This document shows positions 59,794 through 64,000 of a stretch of DNA of 64,000 bases, one piece after another. The stretch spans positions 372,001 to 436,000 of the forward strand of contig NZ_LFXA01000009.1 in NCBI RefSeq assembly GCF_001187435.1. Direction: 5' to 3'. The notes beneath the pieces were generated by a model. The model was not told the origin of the DNA. It saw only the letters and a list, made by a program, of their open reading frames with translations, and ran no database searches. Each line of letters opens with the position of its first letter. Positions within the stretch are counted from its first letter, which is position 1. Source of the stretch: Streptomyces caatingaensis. Lineage in GTDB: Bacteria > Actinomycetota > Actinomycetes > Streptomycetales > Streptomycetaceae. Made by a program: the position numbers and the translations under genes.

Positions 59794-61068
59794 GTGAACG
59801 GCGGCAGGGCGGCACTGCGGACGATGGCGGCCCTCGGGGCGCTGACCGTGACGGCCGCGGCACCCCCGGCGCGGGCCGACGGCGACGCGGGCCCGCCGGC
59901 GGCGCACGGCACGTCCCCGGGCGCCCGCGCGGTGCGCGGCGCGCCGGAGGGCGCGGACGGTCCGCTGCTGGAGCCGGGCGCCGAACGGACCTATACGGAC
60001 ACCCTCGCGCCCGGCGAGCACAAGTCCTACCGCGTACGGCTGGACGCGGGCTCGGACGCGTACGTCTCGGCGGTGGCCCTGCCCCGGCCCGGCGCCACGC
60101 CGGGGCTGCGCGACGGGATCGACCTGTCGCTGCGCGCCGCCGACGGCACGCCGTGCGGCCCGGCGCGGCACCGCTCGTTCCTGTCGGAGGGCGGCGCGTA
60201 CCCGCTCGCCGACCACACGGAACGCCTCGCCGGTACGGGCGGTGCGTGCGGGGCGGCCGGTACCTACCGGTTCGTCGTGGCGCGCGGGGACGCCGACGGC
60301 GGTGACGCGTCGCCGCTGCCGGTGGAGCTGCGGTACACGACCGGCCACCCGGCCGCCACCGGCTCGCCGGCGCCCGATCCCGGCCCCGGCGGCTGGAGTT
60401 CGCAGCCGCCGTCCGCGCCGGCCGGCCCGGTCCGGGAGGTCGCCGGCGGGCGGGGATTCGACGACGCGGCCCGGGTGGACGGCGGTACGTGGCGGGACCG
60501 GATCCGGCCCGGGGAGACCCGCTTCTACCGGGTCGCCGTCCCGGCCGGCCACCAGCTCTTCGCGAAGGCGGTGTTCGGGAGCGCGCCCGGTCCCTACGTC
60601 GCCAACGGGGTGCGGCTGGGCCTGAGCGACGCGGCCCGCGGCCACGTGATGAACCGGACCGGCGGGTACGGCGGCGACGCCGCGGCCGTCGTCCTCGCCA
60701 CCCCGCCGGCCGGCGGGCCGGGCGCCCTGCGCGGCGGGGAGGCCGAGCGCGGGATGGCCCGGCCCGGCTGGTACGTCCTCCAGCTGAGCCTCAACCCGAA
60801 GGCGGCGGGCGGCCGTCCGGACCCGGTTCCGGTGCGGCTGGCCATCGGCACGGCGCCCGCCCGCAAGGAGGCCGGGGCGGACGCCCTGCCGCGCGTCCCG
60901 GTGGGGCGCCCGGTGCCGCTGCGGTCCACCGGAGCGGAGGGCGACGGCGGGTGGCTGCGCGTCGCCGGGTACGCCGGCGTCGGCACCGGAACGGCGTTGC
61001 TGCTGGGGCTCGGTGGCTGGGTGCTCCTGGCGAGGCGCGCGGACGGACGGTCCGTCCGGGGACGCTAG
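59794..61068 (+). CDS. secreted protein with C-terminal membrane anchor
   Basis: 424 residues from GTG 59794. Signal peptide (RTMAALGALTVTAAAPPARA), then two similar beta-rich domains (LLEPGAERTYTDTLAPGEHK, YRVRLDAGSDAYVSA; and WRDRIRPGETRFYRVAVPAG, HQLFAKAVFGS) that look like tandem pre-peptidase C-type or carbohydrate-binding folds. One helix at the end (VGTGTALLLGLGGWVLLARR) leaves a short basic tail inside. I recognise no family. Its stop codon is part of a repeat of about 20 bp that recurs five times up to the convergent DUF192 gene. Confidence 0.75.
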   Translation: MNGGRAALRTMAALGALTVTAAAPPARADGDAGPPAAHGTSPGARAVRGAPEGADGPLLEPGAERTYTDTLAPGEHKSYRVRLDAGSDAYVSAVALPRPGATPGLRDGIDLSLRAADGTPCGPARHRSFLSEGGAYPLADHTERLAGTGGACGAAGTYRFVVARGDADGGDASPLPVELRYTTGHPAATGSPAPDPGPGGWSSQPPSAPAGPVREVAGGRGFDDAARVDGGTWRDRIRPGETRFYRVAVPAGHQLFAKAVFGSAPGPYVANGVRLGLSDAARGHVMNRTGGYGGDAAAVVLATPPAGGPGALRGGEAERGMARPGWYVLQLSLNPKAAGGRPDPVPVRLAIGTAPARKEAGADALPRVPVGRPVPLRSTGAEGDGGWLRVAGYAGVGTGTALLLGLGGWVLLARRADGRSVRGR

Positions 61069-61158
61069 CCCGTCCGTCCGGCAACGCCGGCCCGTCCCTG
61101 CGGGGACGCTGGCCGCCCCCGGGGACGCTAGCCCGTCCCTCCGGGGATGCTGCCCGCC
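61056..61158. repeat. repeats of about 20 bp spanning the stop codon of the anchored secreted protein
   Basis: CCGGGGACGCTAGCCCGTCC at 61056-61075 contains the TAG stop (61066-61068) and recurs exactly at 61119-61138. Three changed copies lie between and after. The array also encodes the last residues of the convergent DUF192 protein. Confidence 0.8.
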
Positions 61159-61508
61159 CCCACGCGCAGCCGCACGCCCGGCCGGAGCCCCCACCGCGCC
61201 ATGGCCCCGGCCGCCGCCTCCAGGACGTGGCGCGCGCGCAGGCGGGGCGCGCCGAGGCGGTGGGGGGCCATGGTGCGCACGGCGAGGACGGTCAAGTCCC
61301 GGTCCAGGTAGGCGACATCGATCGGGAAGCGCATCCCGAAGGTGTGCACGGAACCCGCCGGGGTGAGCAGCAGGGCGCCGTCGATCCCGTCGCGGCCGAG
61401 GAGGCCGCGGGTGCGGGCGCGGTACGAGGCGGCGATCTCGACGGGGACGGGCGCCAGGTCCCCGGTGCAGAGCGTGAGTTGGGTGTGACCGTCGTGCCAG
61501 TCGCGCAT
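61128..61508 (-). CDS. DUF192 family protein
   Basis: 126 residues. The family core is visible: VPVEIAASYRARTRGLLGRD, the block HTFGMRFPIDVAYLDRD, and RHVLEAAAGAMARWGLRPG. DUF192 proteins are small beta-rich proteins, often next to pilus or secretion genes in actinobacteria as I recall, with no proven role. This copy lacks a signal peptide. The last ten residues are encoded by the tandem repeat. Divergent from the prepilin peptidase gene; the 115 bp between them carries two DnaA boxes. Confidence 0.88.
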   Translation of the reverse strand: MRDWHDGHTQLTLCTGDLAPVPVEIAASYRARTRGLLGRDGIDGALLLTPAGSVHTFGMRFPIDVAYLDRDLTVLAVRTMAPHRLGAPRLRARHVLEAAAGAMARWGLRPGVRLRVGAGSIPGGTG

Positions 61509-61561
61509 GGTGGGGCCTTCCGGGTCGCCCGAGGGTGACCACGTTATCCCTCGGCGCCGAC

Positions 61562-61584
61562 TTGTCCACAGGGGGTTGTCCACA
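61562..61584 (+). promoter_or_regulatory. two perfect Streptomyces DnaA boxes
   Basis: TTGTCCACA at 61562-61570 and 61576-61584, the preferred streptomycete DnaA box, in the same orientation 14 bp apart. They lie 40-62 nt before the prepilin peptidase ATG and 54-76 nt before the DUF192 start, at promoter distance from both. Confidence 0.75.
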
Positions 61585-61623
61585 GGCCCGGCGGCCCGGC
61601 CCGGGGATCCGTAACCTCGGCTC

Positions 61624-62361
61624 ATGGACTGGTGGTTGATCGTGACGGCCCTGGTGGCCGGCGTGTACGGCGCCCTGGTGGGCGCGTTGCTGCCGCGCGC
61701 CCGGTACCGGCTGGCCGTCGAGCCGGGGGAGCCGTGGCGCGGGGCGGCGCCGTGCGGCCACGCCCTCGGCGGCTGGGCGGGCCGGGCGCGGTGCGGGGTG
61801 TGCGGGGGGAGGTACGGGCCGGGCGCGCTGTGGCCGGCCGCCGCCACGGCGGCGGTGTGCGCGGGGACGGCGGCGGCGGTCGGGCCGCGCCCGGAGCTGG
61901 CGGTGTGGCTGCTGGCGGCCCCGGTGGGCGTGCTGCTCGCGGGGGTCGACCGGGCGGTGCGCCGGCTGCCCGACGTGCTGACCCTCCCGCTCGCGGCCGG
62001 GGCGGCGGCTCTGCTGGGCGCGGCGGCGGCGCTGCCGGGGGCGGCGGGCTCCTGGCCGGGGGCCCTGCTGGGCGGCGCGGCCCTCGGCGGCGCCTACCTC
62101 CTGCTCTTCCTGGCCCACCCGGCCGGCATGGGCTTCGGGGACGTGAAGCTCGCACTGGGGCTGGGCCTGATCCTCGGCTGGTACGGCTGGGGCGTGCTGA
62201 TACTCGGCGGCCTCGCGGGACTGCTCCTCGCCTCGGCCTACGGAATGACCCTGCTGCTCACCCGGCGGGCGGGCCGTGGCGCCACGATGGCCCTGGGCCC
62301 CTTCCTGGTGGCAGGGGCCTGGGCGGGGGTGCTGGCGGGCGGCTGGGCGGTACGCCCGTGA
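61624..62361 (+). CDS. type IV prepilin peptidase (A24 family, TadV/CpaA-like)
   Basis: 245 residues, polytopic (about six to seven helices). The two catalytic aspartates are in GVDRAVRRLPDVLTLPLA (first) and GMGFGDVKLALGLGLILG (GxGD motif, second). A CxxC (CGVCGG) near residue 60 follows a His/Cys stretch, recalling the N-terminal zinc-binding part of larger PilD enzymes. It should cleave Flp (Gly18), the TadE of the fusion (Gly456) and the second TadE (Gly121). It lies about 6 kb from the rest of the tad locus. Confidence 0.92.
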   Translation: MDWWLIVTALVAGVYGALVGALLPRARYRLAVEPGEPWRGAAPCGHALGGWAGRARCGVCGGRYGPGALWPAAATAAVCAGTAAAVGPRPELAVWLLAAPVGVLLAGVDRAVRRLPDVLTLPLAAGAAALLGAAAALPGAAGSWPGALLGGAALGGAYLLLFLAHPAGMGFGDVKLALGLGLILGWYGWGVLILGGLAGLLLASAYGMTLLLTRRAGRGATMALGPFLVAGAWAGVLAGGWAVRP

Positions 62362-62384
62362 GACGCGTTCGCGCGGATGGCCCT

Positions 62385-62450
62385 GGCCGGACGGCGGGCG
62401 CAACCCGGCCGGATGGCGGGCGCAACCCGGCCGGAAGGCGGACGCAACCC
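62385..62450. repeat. three tandem 22-bp repeats after the prepilin peptidase gene
   Basis: GGCCGGACGGCGGGCGCAAC-type units of 22 bp at 62385-62406, 62407-62428 and 62429-62450, differing at two or three bases, with a partial fourth. Confidence 0.8.
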
Positions 62451-62481
62451 GGCCGGAAGCGGTCGGATCGGGCCGGACCCG

Positions 62482-62517
62482 TCCGATCCCGTCCGGACCG
62501 GTCCGGACGGGATCGGA
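62482..62517. terminator. 36-bp perfect palindrome, probable terminator of the prepilin peptidase gene
   Basis: 18-bp arms (62482-62499 and 62500-62517; core GTCCGGACC/GGTCCGGAC) without a mismatch and without a natural loop. It can fold into a long hairpin in RNA or a cruciform in DNA. No U-tract follows. Confidence 0.6.
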
Positions 62518-62665
62518 GCGGTGCAGTTCGTGCGACGCGGGGAGCGACGAAACCGTCACGGAGCAGCATCGGCGTCAAGTCGGCGATGACTTTGCGCAAC
62601 ATTTTCGACGAATCCCGGAGGGCCCCTCCGGCGGTGTCGGCCGGCCGGCCGGTTCTACACTGTAG

Positions 62666-62861
62666 GCCCAGCGCTGAAGCGGTTTTGCGGGGTTTCGCAA
62701 CCCCTCCCGAAGCCCCCATTTCAAGATCAACAACCCTGGCGGGAGTCAGCTTCGCGCGCCGCGTCACCCTTGTCGATGCATGAAGTACCCCCTCCGACCG
62801 GTTATGGTGGAAACCCCCCCTCGGGCCGGTCCGTATCCCCCCCACGGACCGGCCCGTTTTT
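62666..62861 (+). ncRNA. ssrS: candidate 6S RNA (RNA-polymerase-binding small RNA)
   Basis: A transcription unit without a convincing ORF: -10 TACACT (62654-62659), predicted start near 62666, and a strong U-tailed terminator ending at 62861, giving about 196 nt. I recall S. coelicolor 6S RNA being about 192 nt and lying between a prepilin-peptidase-like gene and an oxidoreductase gene, exactly the neighbours here (61624 and 62969). The transcript can pair GGGGTTTCGCAACCCC near its 5' part and carries long semi-complementary stretches. I could not fold it, so the central bubble typical of 6S RNA is not demonstrated. Confidence 0.55.
62822..62861 (+). terminator. intrinsic terminator of the candidate 6S RNA
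   Basis: CGGGCCGGTCCGT (62822-62834) and ACGGACCGGCCCG (62844-62856) form a perfect 13-bp stem with a C-rich loop, followed by TTTTTC: the best canonical terminator in the window. Confidence 0.9.
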
Positions 62862-62935
62862 CTTGGGGCGATGTCACGCTCCGTAGGAATCCGTGCGACT
62901 CCGCGCAGGTATCGCGCAAGAACCTTGCGGTTCCC

Positions 62936-62970
62936 AGCCCGATCCGTTCGCAACGGGACGGGAACGGGCT
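62936..62970 (-). terminator. terminator-like hairpin after the aldo/keto reductase gene
   Basis: AGCCCG...TCCGTT and AACGGGA...CGGGCT form an interrupted stem around CGC directly at the stop codon of the minus-strand reductase. No U-tract. Confidence 0.45.
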
Positions 62971-63964
62971 AGGAATCGCCCCGGCGCGCCCAGATGTTGA
63001 CCCCCTCCGTGCTCACGGCCAGCGCGTCGATCTCGGCCAGCTCCTCCTTGGAGAGCTCCGGCCCGGCCAGGGCGGCCACATTGGCCTCCAGCTGGGCCAC
63101 GCTCGACGCCCCGGTCAGGGCGGAGGTCATGCGCTCGTCCCGCAGGACCCAGACCAGGGCCAGCTGGGCGAGGGACTGCCCGCGCCGGGCGGCGATGTCG
63201 TTGAGCCCGCGCAGCCGGCGGACGACGTCCTCGGTGAGCAGCGCGGGGTCCAGCGACTTGCCCTGGGCGGCGCGCGAGCCCTCCGGCACACCGTGCAGGT
63301 ACTTGTCGGTGAGCAGCCCCTGGGCGAGCGGCGCGAAGGCGATGCAGCCCATGCCCTCCTCCTCCAGGGCGTCGAGCAGCGCGTCGTCCTCGGTCCAGCG
63401 GTTGATCATCGAGTAGGAGGGCTGGTGGATCAGCGCCGGGACGCCCATGGCGCGCAGCAGCCGGGCCGCCTCCCGGGTCTGCTCGGCGCTGTACGAGGAG
63501 ACCCCGGCGTAGAGCGCCTTGCCCTGCTGGACGGCGGACGCGAGCGCGCCCATCGTCTCCTCCAGCGGAGTGTGCGGGTCGAAGCGGTGCGAGTAGAAGA
63601 TGTCCACGTAGTCGACGCCCATGCGCCTCAGCGAGGCGTCGAGTGACGAGAGCAGGTACTTGCGCGAGCCCCACTCCCCGTACGGGCCCGGGTGCATCAG
63701 ATAGCCGGCCTTGGTGGAGAGCACCAGTTCGTCCCGGTAGGGCCGGAAGTCCTGTGCGAACACCTTGCCGAAGTTGAGTTCGGCGGAACCGGGCGGCGGG
63801 CCGTAGTTGTTGGCCAGATCGAAGTGGGTGACGCCCAGGTCGAAGGCGCGGCGCAGGATGGCGCGCTGGGAGTCGAGGGTGCGGTCGTCCCCGAAGTTGT
63901 GCCACAGTCCCAGGGAGAGGGCGGGCAGTTTGAGGCCGCTCCGGCCGCTGCGCCGGTACTCCAT
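62969..63964 (-). CDS. aldo/keto reductase (L-glyceraldehyde-3-phosphate reductase/YghZ-like)
   Basis: 331 residues, complete from ATG 63964. AKR tetrad: Asp49 and Tyr54 (FDLANNYG), Lys85 (LSTKAGYL) and His126 (FYSHRFDP). The NADPH site includes ALTGASSVAQLEANV. The motif order and NNYGPPPGSAE place it with AKR14/YghZ enzymes, which reduce methylglyoxal-type aldehydes and L-glyceraldehyde-3-phosphate. The 36 bases beyond its start to the window edge show nothing further. Confidence 0.93.
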   Translation of the reverse strand: MEYRRSGRSGLKLPALSLGLWHNFGDDRTLDSQRAILRRAFDLGVTHFDLANNYGPPPGSAELNFGKVFAQDFRPYRDELVLSTKAGYLMHPGPYGEWGSRKYLLSSLDASLRRMGVDYVDIFYSHRFDPHTPLEETMGALASAVQQGKALYAGVSSYSAEQTREAARLLRAMGVPALIHQPSYSMINRWTEDDALLDALEEEGMGCIAFAPLAQGLLTDKYLHGVPEGSRAAQGKSLDPALLTEDVVRRLRGLNDIAARRGQSLAQLALVWVLRDERMTSALTGASSVAQLEANVAALAGPELSKEELAEIDALAVSTEGVNIWARRGDS

Positions 63965-64000
63965 GGTGTCGTAGCGCGTTTCGGCCGCGAGGTAGCGCGA

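Noticed and set aside
62258..62953. Minus-strand ORF containing MLRKVIADLTPMLLRDG opposite the 6S candidate
   Set aside because: The protein-like stretch is short and is surrounded by repeat-derived Arg/Pro/Asp sequence, and the ORF would run through a strong terminator and a palindrome.

Overview
The window is a high-GC actinobacterial chromosome segment, almost certainly Streptomyces. The evidence is very GC-rich third codon positions, GTG and TTG starts, mycothiol metabolism (mca), a DUF2180 protein, XRE-DUF5753/DUF6879 regulators, a predicted DasR-type operator at a chitinase gene, and many short GC-rich intergenic repeats. There are no rRNA or tRNA genes, CRISPR arrays, transposases or integrases. 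Both edges are cut: the left edge truncates a GGDEF protein and the right edge falls just past the start of an aldo/keto reductase gene.

Left half (1-38 kb), mostly core genes. Histidine ammonia-lyase (hutH), a frameshifted LPXTG-like surface protein, a lipoprotein L,D-transpeptidase, a DUF2786 protein, a glycosyltransferase, a CynX/NimT-type MFS transporter, DUF2180, msrA, metB, an ECF-like sigma factor coupled to a small membrane protein, MarR, ilvA, a DrrAB-type ABC exporter, greA, DUF4307 and mca. These are followed by a large STAND ATPase with TPRs, a YyaL-type thioredoxin-domain protein, a TetR/DHA2 efflux pair, a hemolysin III protein, GTP-dependent PEP carboxykinase and an AlaA-like aminotransferase. 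A D-amino-acid module follows: N-acyl-D-amino-acid deacylase and a fold-III PLP deaminase on one strand, and a PfkB kinase, an IclR regulator and a RidA protein on the other. A cluster of nested inverted repeats lies between the two arms.

Accessory patch (39.3-42.6 kb). A decayed helix-turn-helix gene is followed by a small protein, a DUF6879 protein, an XRE-DUF5753 regulator, an unknown small protein and a second DUF6879 paralogue. This resembles the WhiJ-like regulatory modules of Streptomyces. A secreted serine protease and a secreted GH18 chitinase follow.

Right part (45.6-62.4 kb), a Tad/Flp pilus locus. In order: an unknown zinc-ribbon protein, CpaB, a TadZ ATPase fused in one reading frame to a TadE pseudopilin, a second TadE with an abnormally long leader built from repeats, TadA, TadB, TadC, Flp pilin, a TadG-like protein, a lipoprotein and an OmpA-domain protein. 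The prepilin peptidase lies about 6 kb further on, behind a RibD/DHFR-like reductase, a membrane-anchored NACHT ATPase with a possible N-terminal amyloid signalling motif, DUF2332, a membrane protein and DUF192. Between the peptidase gene and the terminal aldo/keto reductase lies a roughly 196-nt transcription unit, with a promoter -10 and a strong terminator but no convincing ORF. It is a good candidate for 6S RNA.

Cross-cutting signals: the same TTAGAC-N3-GTCTAA operator stands before two unlinked genes; five genes carry tandem repeats that begin at or span their own stop codon; and two intergenic regions hold paired DnaA boxes far from any visible origin.
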